Below, piece by piece: positions 16,735-24,639 of a DNA stretch of 64,000 bases. The notes under the pieces were generated by a model, which was given only the letters and a program-made list of their open reading frames with translations, did no database searches and had not been told where the DNA came from. The stretch comes from Pimelobacter simplex. GTDB lineage: Bacteria > Actinomycetota > Actinomycetes > Propionibacteriales > Nocardioidaceae. The stretch covers positions 33,281-97,280 of the forward strand of contig JADCLI010000020.1 in NCBI GenBank assembly GCA_016803235.1. The letters run 5' to 3'. Each line of letters starts with the position of its first letter. Position 1 is the stretch's first letter. A program made the translations under genes and the position numbers.

Positions 16735-18030
16735 ATGCGAATCGCGATGCTGTCCTACCGCAGCAAGCCCCATGTCGGCGGGCAGGGGATCTACATCCGA
16801 CGGCTCACCAGGGAGCTGGTGGCGCTGGGCCACACGGTGGAGGTCTTCTCCGGCCAGCCGTACCCCGAGCTCGACGAGGGCGTGAGCCTCACCAAGGTCC
16901 CGAGCCTGGACCTCTACCGGCCCGGCGACGAGTTCCGCAACCCGCGCCCGAGCGAGTTCCGCGACCTGGTCGACGTCGAGGAGTGGCTGACCATGCGCAG
17001 CGGCGCCTTCCCGGAGCCGCTCACGTTCAGCAAGCGCGTCGTGAAGCTGCTCCGGGCCCGTCGCGACGACTTCGACATCGTCTTCGACAACCAGACGCTG
17101 GCGACCCCGCTGCTGGGCATCGAGGACCCGTCGAAGGTGGGCCTGCCGCTCGCCACGACGATCCACCACCCGATCACCATGGACCGCCGCATCGAGCTCG
17201 CCTCCGCGGTCTGGGCCAAGCGCAAGCACGGCTCGCGGTGGCGCTTCGAGCTGCCGAAGATCGGCGTGTGGCGCTGGTACTCCTTCCTGAACCAGCAGAA
17301 GCGCACCGCGCCGCGACTGCGCCGGGTGATCGTGCCCTCCGAGTCCTCCAAGCGCGACGTCGTGCGCGAGTTCAAGGTCGACCCCGCGCGGATCGAGACG
17401 ATCCTGCTGGGCGTCGACGAGCGCTTCGCGCCGTCCGCCGCGCCCCGTGTCCCCGGGCGCATCCTGGCGATGGCCAGCGCCGACGCCCCGCTCAAGGGCA
17501 TCTCGGTCCTGCTCGAGGCCTTCGCCAAGCTCGTCGTCGAGCGCGACCTCGAGCTGGTGCTCGTCACCAGGCCCAAGGAGGGCGGGGTCACCGAGAAGCT
17601 CATCGACAAGCTCGGCATCGCCGACCGGGTCTCCTTCGCCAACGGCCTCACCGACGACGAGCTGGTGGCGCTGATGGGCTCGGCGGAGCTGGCCTGCGTG
17701 CCCTCGCTCTACGAGGGCTTCTCGCTGCCGACCGCCGAGCTGATGGCCTGCGAGACGCCACTCGTCGTCTCGCGCGCCGGAGCCATTCCCGAGGTCGTCG
17801 GTCCGGACGGCCTGTGCGCCGACGTCGTCGAGCCCGGCGACGTCGGGGCGCTGACCACCGCGCTCGCCGCCCTGCTCGACGACCCCGCCCGCCGTGCCGA
17901 GATGGGGGCCGCGGGCCGTCGGCGGGTCAAGGAGCTGTTCAGCTGGAGCGCCGTCGCGGCGGGCACCGCAGCCGTGCTGGAAGACGTGATCGCCGAGTAC
18001 GCGGCCGAGAAGACCGAGAAGAAGGACTGA
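16735..18030 (+). CDS. GT4-type glycosyltransferase
   Basis: A 431-residue GT-B fold glycosyltransferase of family 4 type. The N-terminal HVGGQGIYIRRLTRELVALGH matches the acceptor-domain glycine loop. The C-terminal EGFSLPTAELMACETPLVVS contains the E-x7-E nucleotide-sugar motif, followed by AGAIPEVVG. ATG 16735 is preferred because AGGGGAG lies 9 nt upstream; the ATG at 16726 is too close to it. It leads a run of glycosyltransferase, methyltransferase, prenyltransferase-like protein. Donor and acceptor are unknown. The perfect KstR box upstream suggests sterol control. Confidence 0.8.
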   Translation: MRIAMLSYRSKPHVGGQGIYIRRLTRELVALGHTVEVFSGQPYPELDEGVSLTKVPSLDLYRPGDEFRNPRPSEFRDLVDVEEWLTMRSGAFPEPLTFSKRVVKLLRARRDDFDIVFDNQTLATPLLGIEDPSKVGLPLATTIHHPITMDRRIELASAVWAKRKHGSRWRFELPKIGVWRWYSFLNQQKRTAPRLRRVIVPSESSKRDVVREFKVDPARIETILLGVDERFAPSAAPRVPGRILAMASADAPLKGISVLLEAFAKLVVERDLELVLVTRPKEGGVTEKLIDKLGIADRVSFANGLTDDELVALMGSAELACVPSLYEGFSLPTAELMACETPLVVSRAGAIPEVVGPDGLCADVVEPGDVGALTTALAALLDDPARRAEMGAAGRRRVKELFSWSAVAAGTAAVLEDVIAEYAAEKTEKKD

Positions 18031-18034
18031 CGAC

Positions 18035-18784
18035 ATGCTGACCGTTGACTTCGACCGCCTGGGCCTGCAGGCCGGCGACCGCGTCCTCGACATGGGCGCC
18101 GGTGCCGGCCGCCACAGCTTCGAGATGTACCGGCGCGGCGCCGACGTGATCGCGTTCGACCTCGACGCCGAGGAGCTCGAGAACGTCCGCAACCTCTTCG
18201 TCGCGATGAGGGAGGCCGGCGAGGTGCCCGAGGGTGCCGAGGCCGACGTCAAGCAGGGCGACGCGCTCGCGCTGCCCTTCGCCGACGGGGAGTTCGACCG
18301 GATCGTGTGCTCCGAGGTGCTCGAGCACATCCACGACGACGTCGCGGCGATCCGGGAGCTGATCCGGGTGCTGCGTCCCGGCGGCACCCTCGCGGTCACC
18401 GTGCCCCGGTGGCTGCCCGAGGTCATCAACTGGCGCCTCTCGGCCGACTACCACAACGCCGAGGGCGGTCACATCCGCATCTACACCGACCACGAGCTCG
18501 TCGACAAGGTCACCAAGGGCGGCCGCTCCAACGACGGCACCCCGGGCGACGCGATGCTCTTCGAGGGCAAGAGCTACACGCACGGCCTGCACGCGCCGTA
18601 CTGGTGGATCAAGTGCGCCGTCGGTGTCGAGAACGACGACCACCCCCTCGCCAGGGCGTACCACAAGCTGCTGGTCTGGGAGATCATGAAGCAGCCCAAG
18701 GCGCTCCAGCTCGCCGGCAAGGTGCTCGACCCGATGATCGGCAAGAGCATGGTGCTGTACTTCCGGAAGCCCGACGCAGCGTGA
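18035..18784 (+). CDS. Class I SAM-dependent methyltransferase
   Basis: A 249-residue Rossmann methyltransferase. Motif I is VLDMGAGAGRHSFE, followed by an acidic VIAFDLD and the DRIVCSEVLEHI and LRPGGTLAVTVPRW motifs of the UbiE/Methyltransf_11 group. It starts 4 bp after the glycosyltransferase and overlaps the next gene by 4 bp (GTGA), so the three are surely co-translated. Substrate unknown; it may methylate the product of its neighbours. Confidence 0.82.
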   Translation: MLTVDFDRLGLQAGDRVLDMGAGAGRHSFEMYRRGADVIAFDLDAEELENVRNLFVAMREAGEVPEGAEADVKQGDALALPFADGEFDRIVCSEVLEHIHDDVAAIRELIRVLRPGGTLAVTVPRWLPEVINWRLSADYHNAEGGHIRIYTDHELVDKVTKGGRSNDGTPGDAMLFEGKSYTHGLHAPYWWIKCAVGVENDDHPLARAYHKLLVWEIMKQPKALQLAGKVLDPMIGKSMVLYFRKPDAA

Positions 18785-19923
18785 CCCGGGACACCACGCC
18801 GGAGGTGCCGCTGAGCCGCCTGCCGTACGTCGACGGCGTGCTCTCGGCCCAGCAGATCGCCGACACCGCGGCGGCGATCGCGGCGATGCAGGAGCCCTGG
18901 GGTGCCGTGCCGTGGACCACCGGCGAGCACGTCGACATCTGGAACCACGTCGAGGCCGCCATGGCGATGCTCGTCGGCGGCCAGATCGAGGCCGCGGAGC
19001 GCGCCTACGCCTGGATCCCCACGATGCAGCGCGACGACGGCTCGTGGCCGATGAAGATCGTGGGCGGCGTCGCCGACGACGAGCGCGGCGAGGTCAACAT
19101 GTCGGCGTACTTCGCCGTGGGCCTGTGGCACCACTGGCTGGTGCGCCGCGACATCCGCTTCGTCGAGCGCTACTGGCCCTCGGTCCGCGCCGGGCTCGAC
19201 TTCGTGGTCTCCCTCCAGGACACGTTCGGCGGCATCCGCTGGACGCCCGAGGACGACTTCTGCCTGCTCACCGGCAGCTCCTCGATCTACCACTCGCTGC
19301 GCGCCGGGGTGGCGCTGGCCGACCTCATGGACGACCCGCAGCCCGAGTGGGAGCTCGCGGGTGGTCGCCTCGGCCACGCCGTGCGCACCCACCCCGACCG
19401 GTTCGCCGACAAGTCGACCTACTCGATGGACTGGTACTACCCGGTCCTCGGTGGCGCCGTGCGCGGCGACGCGGCCCGCGAGCTGCTCGCCCGCCGCTGG
19501 GACGACTTCGTGGTTCCCGGTCTCGGCATCCACTGCGTCGACACCAACCCCTGGGTGACCGGCGCCGAGACCTGTGAGCTGGCGATGGCCCTCGACGTCC
19601 TCGGCGACTCCGACTCCAGCAAGCGTGCCCTCGCCCTGCTCGCCGACATGCAGCACCTGCGCGAGGACGACGGCCGCTACTGGACCGGCTGGGTGTACGC
19701 CGACCCGACCCGCCCGGCGCCGGCCGACGAGCCGCGCGACGTGCACTGGCCGCACGAGCACACGACCTACACCGCCGCCGCGGTGGTGCTCGCAGTCGAC
19801 GCGCTGGGGGAGACCTACGGCCACGCGACCCCGGGCTCGGGGATCATGCGCGGCACGTCGCTGGCTCCGCACTTCGACGAGATCGCCCTCGAGTGCGACT
19901 GCTCGGCGGCCTCGGTTCGCTGA
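18781..19923 (+). CDS. Prenyltransferase/squalene-cyclase-like alpha/alpha-toroid protein
   Basis: A 380-residue soluble protein with repeated Trp/Gly motifs typical of the terpenoid-cyclase alpha/alpha toroid: QRDDGSWPMKIVGG, QDTFGGIRWTPEDDF, YWTGWVYADP. Automatic annotation often calls such proteins prenyltransferases. The DxDD of class II cyclases is not evident, so catalysis is doubtful; a glycan- or lipid-trimming hydrolase with the same fold is another option. It is coupled to the upstream methyltransferase (GTGA) and ends the three-gene unit. Confidence 0.65.
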   Translation: MTRDTTPEVPLSRLPYVDGVLSAQQIADTAAAIAAMQEPWGAVPWTTGEHVDIWNHVEAAMAMLVGGQIEAAERAYAWIPTMQRDDGSWPMKIVGGVADDERGEVNMSAYFAVGLWHHWLVRRDIRFVERYWPSVRAGLDFVVSLQDTFGGIRWTPEDDFCLLTGSSSIYHSLRAGVALADLMDDPQPEWELAGGRLGHAVRTHPDRFADKSTYSMDWYYPVLGGAVRGDAARELLARRWDDFVVPGLGIHCVDTNPWVTGAETCELAMALDVLGDSDSSKRALALLADMQHLREDDGRYWTGWVYADPTRPAPADEPRDVHWPHEHTTYTAAAVVLAVDALGETYGHATPGSGIMRGTSLAPHFDEIALECDCSAASVR

Positions 19924-19950
19924 CGACCTGATCCGGCCCGCTGCTCAGTC

Positions 19951-20026
19951 GCGTCACGAGCGAGCGGGTGAGGAGGAAGCCGCGTTGGCAGGCGTCGCGA
20001 CATGTGCGAGCGGAGCGAGCGCCAGG
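19951..20026. repeat. Short GAGCGAGC-rich intergenic sequence
   Basis: The space between the two converging genes holds AC-GAGCGAGCG and GCGAGCGGAGCGAGCGC, the kind of GAGC-rich word seen in the dispersed repeats at 20750 and 42835. No gene is seen. A role in termination is possible but no strong hairpin stands out. Confidence 0.35.
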
Positions 20027-20701
20027 TCACAGAGCGTCGCCCGCTGACCCCTTCGTGCGCTGCAGGACCCGCAGGGAGCCGGTGACGGCGACCTCCGTGT
20101 ACTGTCCGCTCGCCAGCGCGGGCAGGTAGATCTGCTCGTACGGCGGCCGCCCGCCGTCCGCAGGGTCGGGGAAGACGTCGTGGATGGCGAGGTAGCCGCT
20201 CGCCTCCACCCAGTGCGCCCAGCCCGCGTAGTCCGCGCGGGCCGGCTCCACGCCGTGCCCGCCGTCGATGAACAGCAGCGAGAGCGGCGTGCGCCAGTGG
20301 GTGGCCACGGTCGTCGACTGGCCGACGACCGCGATGACGTGGTCCTCGAGGCCGGCGCGGGCGATGTTCTTGCGGAACTGGCCCAGGGTGTCCATCAGCC
20401 CGAGCTCGGGATCGACGACGCTGGCGTCGTGGTGCTCCCAGCCGGCCTGGTTCTCCTCGGAGCCGCGGTGGTGGTCGACGGTGAACACGACGGCCGTCGT
20501 ACCGGTCTCCCGGGTGACCTGCTGCGCGGCCGCGCCGAGGTAGATCCCGGACTTGCCGCAGTACGTGCCGACCTCGAGTGCGGGCCCGTGGGGGAGCCGC
20601 TCGAGCGCGATCCGGTGCAGCAGCGCGCCCTCGTCCTCGGGCATGAAGCCCTTCGCGGCACGGGCGAGGTCCAGCAGGTCGGACGGCATGGTGTCGGTCA
20701 C
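20027..20701 (-). CDS. Class I SAM methyltransferase (Methyltransf_24 type)
   Basis: A 224-residue Rossmann methyltransferase: ALEVGTYCGKSGIYLGAAA is motif I, and LLFIDGGHGVEPARADYAGW is the Methyltransf_24 acidic motif, as in cephalosporin-hydroxylase/O-methyltransferase-like enzymes. GTG 20701 has a TAnnnT box (TAGAGT, 20713-20708) ending 6 nt upstream, so the message is probably leaderless. It diverges from the ChsE3-like gene across a perfect KstR box and points toward the glycosyltransferase-methyltransferase unit. Substrate unknown. Confidence 0.75.
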   Translation of the reverse strand: MTDTMPSDLLDLARAAKGFMPEDEGALLHRIALERLPHGPALEVGTYCGKSGIYLGAAAQQVTRETGTTAVVFTVDHHRGSEENQAGWEHHDASVVDPELGLMDTLGQFRKNIARAGLEDHVIAVVGQSTTVATHWRTPLSLLFIDGGHGVEPARADYAGWAHWVEASGYLAIHDVFPDPADGGRPPYEQIYLPALASGQYTEVAVTGSLRVLQRTKGSAGDAL

Positions 20702-20720
20702 GCAGGCACTCTAGTAGAGT

Positions 20721-20738
20721 TAGAACGCGTTCTAGTTT
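20721..20738. promoter_or_regulatory. KstR box between methyltransferase and chsE3-like gene
   Basis: TAGAACGCGTTCTA (20721-20734) is a perfect 14-bp palindrome. TAGTTT (20733-20738) can act as -10 for the plus-strand gene. On the minus strand the -10 of the methyltransferase (20713-20708) is 7 bp from the box, so both promoters could be blocked by one bound repressor. Confidence 0.8.
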
Positions 20739-20749
20739 GGCGCTCCGCG

Positions 20750-20782
20750 GGTTGAGGTGCGAGCGCAGCGAGTCTCGAGACC
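20750..20782 (+). repeat. Dispersed GGTTGAGGTGCGAGC repeat
   Basis: The segment begins GGTTGAGGTGCGAGC and ends TCTCGAGACC. The same 15-bp head and the tail CGAGACC flank the element inside the rRNA methyltransferase gene at 42835-42904. Here it forms most of the 5' leader of the acyl-CoA dehydrogenase, just before AAGGAG and ATG 20793. Confidence 0.7.
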
Positions 20783-20792
20783 AAGGAGCACC

Positions 20793-22784
20793 ATGTCGAT
20801 CGGCATCACCGACGAGCAGGTCGAGCTCGCCGACAGCCTGCGCAAGTGGGCCGCGAGCCTGGCCCCGCTCGAGGCGGTCCGTGCCGCGGAGGGAGACGCG
20901 GCCGCCGACTTCGCCGCGATCTGGGCCGCGATCGAGGAGATGGGCGTCCACGCCATCGCCGTGCCCGAGGCCGACGGCGGTGGCGGGGGGACCGTGCTCG
21001 ACCAGGCGGTCGCGCTGGAGGCCTGCGCCCACGAGCTGCTGCCGGGCGGACTGCTCGGCGCCGCGATCGGCAGCGCCCTGACCGGGGCGCCGGGCCGGTA
21101 CGGTGTCCAGCTCGAGGACGACGGCGTCGTCTGGGACGGCGGTACGGCGGGCCGCGGCACGCCCGAGCCCGGCATCGACCTCTCGGCGCGGCACGCCCGC
21201 GGCACCGGTCCCGGGCTCGCCGACCCCGCCGCGCGGCGTACGGCGATCACGTTCGCGGCCGCCGAGGCCGCCGGCGTGACCCGCTGGTGCCTGGAGACCG
21301 CGGTCGACTACGCCAAGGTCCGCGAGCAGTTCGGCCAGAGGATCGGCGCCTTCCAGGCGATCAAGCACCTGTGTGCCCAGATGCTCGAGACCGCCGAGGC
21401 CGTCACCGCGGCGGCATGGGACGCGGCCGCGGCCGCGAACGGGGCCGACGAGGAGCAGTGGACCTTCGCGGTCGACATCGCGCACGTCACGTGCTTCGAC
21501 GGCGCCGTCGAGGTCGCCAAGGCCTGCATCCAGGTCCTCGGCGGCATCGGCTTCACCTTCGAGCACGACGCCCACCTCTACCTGCGCCGCGCGCTCACCC
21601 TGCGCGCCCTCGTCGGCTCCGCCGACGCCGCGGCGGAGCGGGTGACCGCTGCTGCCGTGACCGGCGTACGACGCCGGGTCGACGTCGACCTCGGGGGCCG
21701 TGACGAGGCGATCCGTCCCGAGGCCCGGGCCACCGCGGAGCGGATCGCGGCGCTGCCGGCGGCGGACCAGCGCGCCGCCCTGGTCGACGCGGGCTACCTG
21801 ACGCCGCACTGGCCCGCGCCCTACGGGCTCGGCGCCGACCCGACCACGCAGATCGTCATCGACCAGGAGCTCGGCCGCGCGGGCGTCGTACGACCGGACC
21901 TGGTGATCGCCGGCTGGGCGGTCCCGACGATCCTCGCCCACGGCACCGACGCGCAGCGCGAGCGGTTCGTGCGCCCCTCGCTGCTCGGTGAGCTCACCTG
22001 GTGCCAGCTGTTCTCCGAGCCCGGCTCCGGCTCCGACCTCGCCTCGCTGCGCACCCGCGCCGTGAAGGTCGATGGCGGCTGGTCGCTGAGCGGGCAGAAG
22101 GTGTGGACCTCGGTCGCCGAGCGCGCCGACTGGGGCATCTGCCTGGCCCGCACCGACGCCGACGTCCCGCAGCACAAGGGCATCACGTACTTCCTCGTCG
22201 ACATGCGCACGGCCGGCATCGAGGTCCGCCCGCTGCGCGAGATCACCGGTGAGGCGCTGTTCAACGAGGTCTTCCTCGACGACGTGTTCGTCCCCGACGA
22301 GTGCGTCGTCGCCGAGCCCGGCGACGGGTGGAGGCTGGCCCGCACGACGCTCGCCAACGAACGGGTCGCCATGGCCAGCGCCCGGCTCACCAAGAGCGTC
22401 GAGCGTGCCGTCGAGCTCGCCGCCTCCCGCGACCTCGGTCCCGTCGAGCGCGTCGAGGTCGGCCGCCAGGTCGCGCTCGCGACCGTGTGCGCCCTCCTCG
22501 GCGTGCGCACCACGCTGCGCGCCCTCGGTGGCCACGGACCCGGCGCCGAGTCGAGCGTCGCCAAGCTGCTCGGCGTCCGCAGCCGCCAGGACTCCTCGGA
22601 GCTCGTGGTCAGGCTCCAGGGCGACGAACTGGCGCTGCTCGGTGCGATCGGCAAGGAGTCCGGCGACCCGCTCGCCGCCGACGTCTGGGAGCAGCTCAAC
22701 ACCCGCTGTCTGTCCATCGCCGGTGGTACGACGCAGATCCTGCGCAACGTCGCCGGAGAGCGGATCCTCGGCCTGCCGCGCTAG
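20793..22784 (+). CDS. chsE3: Two-domain acyl-CoA dehydrogenase, ChsE3/FadE34-like
   Basis: A 663-residue protein made of two acyl-CoA dehydrogenase units. The first (about 1-300) has a shortened middle part and DYAKVREQFGQRIGAFQAIKH and LGGIGFTFEHDAHLYLRR. The second (about 310-663) has CQLFSEPGSGSDLASLRTRA, GQKVWTSVAERADW and a terminal IAGGTTQILRNVAGERILGLPR. Steroid-type FadE enzymes pair two unlike halves; FadE34 (ChsE3) of M. tuberculosis carries both in one chain, lies beside kstR and oxidises the five-carbon side-chain intermediate. Size, KstR box and nearness to kstR fit. ATG 20793 follows AAGGAG. The exact substrate is inferred. Confidence 0.6.
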   Translation: MSIGITDEQVELADSLRKWAASLAPLEAVRAAEGDAAADFAAIWAAIEEMGVHAIAVPEADGGGGGTVLDQAVALEACAHELLPGGLLGAAIGSALTGAPGRYGVQLEDDGVVWDGGTAGRGTPEPGIDLSARHARGTGPGLADPAARRTAITFAAAEAAGVTRWCLETAVDYAKVREQFGQRIGAFQAIKHLCAQMLETAEAVTAAAWDAAAAANGADEEQWTFAVDIAHVTCFDGAVEVAKACIQVLGGIGFTFEHDAHLYLRRALTLRALVGSADAAAERVTAAAVTGVRRRVDVDLGGRDEAIRPEARATAERIAALPAADQRAALVDAGYLTPHWPAPYGLGADPTTQIVIDQELGRAGVVRPDLVIAGWAVPTILAHGTDAQRERFVRPSLLGELTWCQLFSEPGSGSDLASLRTRAVKVDGGWSLSGQKVWTSVAERADWGICLARTDADVPQHKGITYFLVDMRTAGIEVRPLREITGEALFNEVFLDDVFVPDECVVAEPGDGWRLARTTLANERVAMASARLTKSVERAVELAASRDLGPVERVEVGRQVALATVCALLGVRTTLRALGGHGPGAESSVAKLLGVRSRQDSSELVVRLQGDELALLGAIGKESGDPLAADVWEQLNTRCLSIAGGTTQILRNVAGERILGLPR

Positions 22785-23221
22785 CGCACGGCCTTCTTCA
22801 CGAGGGCGGTCAGCTTCTTCTCCACGCCGGGGCTCATGGACGCCACGGCGAAGACCGTCGGCCACATGTCACCGTCGTCGAGGTTCGCCCACTCCTGGAA
22901 GCCGACCTCCGCGTAGCGCATCTTGAACTTGCCCGCGCTCTTGAAGAAGACCACGACCTTGCCGTCGGCGTTGGCGTAGGCCGGCATCCCGTACCACGTC
23001 TTCGGGGCCAGGTCGGGCGCGTGCGTGGTGACGATGCCGTGGAGCGCCTCGCCGATGGAGCGGTCCGCGTCGTCCATCGCGGCGATCTTGTCGAGGCAGT
23101 CCTGCAGCTCCGCCTGGGCCTTCTTGGTGCCCGAGCCGCGGCTCGCGGCCGCCCGGCGTTCGGTTGCGGCCTCCTTCATGGCCGCCTTCTCCTCGTCGCT
23201 GAACGTGCTGTTCTTCGCCAT
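22781..23221 (-). CDS. DUF1801 / YdhG-like small protein
   Basis: A 146-residue protein of the DUF1801 group (WYGMPAYANADGKVVVFFKS, MRYAEVGFQEWANLDDGDMW), with a charged Lys/Glu N-terminus. Relatives include the iron-chaperone fold Fra/YdhG, but function here is unknown. GGAAGGAAGAG precedes ATG 23221. Its TAG stop interlocks with the TAG of the convergent acyl-CoA dehydrogenase in the 4-bp palindrome CTAG. Confidence 0.75.
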   Translation of the reverse strand: MAKNSTFSDEEKAAMKEAATERRAAASRGSGTKKAQAELQDCLDKIAAMDDADRSIGEALHGIVTTHAPDLAPKTWYGMPAYANADGKVVVFFKSAGKFKMRYAEVGFQEWANLDDGDMWPTVFAVASMSPGVEKKLTALVKKAVR

Positions 23222-23312
23222 CGCTCTTCCTTCCTCGATCGGGTTCGTCCCGAGCGTAGGAGGACGCATCGTCCGGACGCTTCTTCGTTCCTGACCGGTT
23301 GTCCGCCGGAGC

Positions 23313-24572
23313 TCAGCCGCCCACGGTGGAGGTGCCGAGCTGCTCGCGCCGCCACCCGTTCCAGTGCCAGTGCAGGAAGCGGTCCGTGGCGCGCACGAGG
23401 TGCTGCGAGCGGATCGACGGGAAGATGTCGAAGGCATGCTGGGCGCCCGGCAGCTCGGCGTACGTCACGGTGCGCTTCGACGTCGACCGCAGCGCGGCCA
23501 CGAACGCCCGCGCCTGCCCGGGGTCGACCAGGGTGTCGCGGGATCCGTGGATGACGAAGAAGTCCGGCGCGTCGGCGGTGACCCGGAGCAGCGGGCTGGC
23601 CTCCTCGAACACCTCGGGCTCGGAGCGGGGGGAGCGCTTGAAGACGATCGGTGCGAGGAACTTGTCGCGCATCAGCTCGGCGGTGCGCAGCCCGCTCGCG
23701 CCGGCGAGGTCGTAGACGCCGTAGTAGGGCACCGCGGCCTGGACGGCTGTGTCGGCCGCCTCGAAGCCGGGCTGGAACTCGGGTGCGTTCGGGGTCACGG
23801 CCGCGAGGGCGGTGAGGTGGCCGCCGGCGGAGCCGCCGGTGATCGCGATGTACGACGGGTCGCCGCCGAAGTCCGCGATGTGCTCGCGGATCCAGGCGAT
23901 CGCTGCCTTCACGTCCACGATCTGCGCCGGCCACGGGTCGCGCGGCGCGAGCCGGTAGTTGATCGCGACGCAGACCCAGCCCTTGGCGGCCATGTGCTGC
24001 ATGAGCGGCAGGCCCTGCTGGTCCTTGGTGCCGATCGTCCAACCGCCGCCGTGCACCTGCAGCAGCACGGGTGCGCCCGCGGCCGGGGTGACCTCGGAGG
24101 TGTAGACGTCGAGCACCCCCCGCCGCCCGTACGGCGCGAACGGGATGTCGCGGTGCACCTCGATCCCGGCTCGGCGGGCCGCCCGGCCGAACGCGAACGG
24201 GTTGGCCAGCCGCCGCCACGGAGTCGCGAGGTCCGCGGGCGTCGGGCGCGCGTCGAGCTGCTCGACGTAGTCGACGCCCAGGCCCTCGACCAGCGCGTCC
24301 TCGGCGTCGGAGACCGCCTGCCGGCTCTGCTTGACCAGGTACGCCAGTCCGGCGCCGGAGAGCGCGGCCAGGGCCAGCCCGCGCCAGTCGCGGCGCGACC
24401 CCCTCGCGTGCGCGGCGGCGTCGACGGCGGTCAGGCCCAGGACGTGGGGAGCGAGCTCACCGGTGAGCCAGCCGGCGAAGAAGGCCGGGATGCCGGCGCG
24501 GAAGCCGGGAACGGGACGGATGGCGTTGGCGGTCAGCGCCGCGGTCACGACCTGGCGCCGTACGAAACCCAT
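23313..24572 (-). CDS. HSL-type alpha/beta hydrolase (lipase/esterase)
   Basis: A 419-residue esterase of the hormone-sensitive-lipase family. The oxyanion motif is HGGGW, the nucleophile elbow GGSAGG, and the acid/base region HGSRDTLVDP with GAQHAFD. A hydrophobic N-terminal region of about 140 residues, with helices near 20-40 and 65-80, may hold it at the membrane. ATG 24572 has TACCCT (24584-24579) ending 6 nt upstream, so a leaderless mRNA is likely. It diverges from the WS/DGAT gene over an imperfect KstR box. Hydrolysis of sterol esters or acylglycerols is a reasonable guess. Confidence 0.8.
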   Translation of the reverse strand: MGFVRRQVVTAALTANAIRPVPGFRAGIPAFFAGWLTGELAPHVLGLTAVDAAAHARGSRRDWRGLALAALSGAGLAYLVKQSRQAVSDAEDALVEGLGVDYVEQLDARPTPADLATPWRRLANPFAFGRAARRAGIEVHRDIPFAPYGRRGVLDVYTSEVTPAAGAPVLLQVHGGGWTIGTKDQQGLPLMQHMAAKGWVCVAINYRLAPRDPWPAQIVDVKAAIAWIREHIADFGGDPSYIAITGGSAGGHLTALAAVTPNAPEFQPGFEAADTAVQAAVPYYGVYDLAGASGLRTAELMRDKFLAPIVFKRSPRSEPEVFEEASPLLRVTADAPDFFVIHGSRDTLVDPGQARAFVAALRSTSKRTVTYAELPGAQHAFDIFPSIRSQHLVRATDRFLHWHWNGWRREQLGTSTVGG

Positions 24573-24604
24573 GACGCGAGGGTATCCGGCTCGTTGTGAG
24601 AAAC

Positions 24605-24622
24605 TGGTACCCGTTCTAGTTT
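24605..24622. promoter_or_regulatory. Imperfect KstR box between lipase and WS/DGAT genes
   Basis: TGGTACCCGTTCTA (24605-24618) fits TnnAACnnGTTnnA except for T in place of the first A of AAC. TAGTTT (24617-24622) is a candidate -10 for the plus-strand gene, placing a start near 24629, just before ATG 24640. Confidence 0.55.
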
Positions 24623-24639
24623 TCGTGGGGGTCAGTGAG

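Noticed and set aside
19815-22865. A 1016-residue open frame on the minus strand opposite the acyl-CoA dehydrogenase and reaching past the methyltransferase gene
   Set aside because: Its composition is Arg/Gly/Asp/His-rich with no domain, it runs through two real genes on both strands, and it is explained by the G/C third-position bias that keeps antisense frames open.
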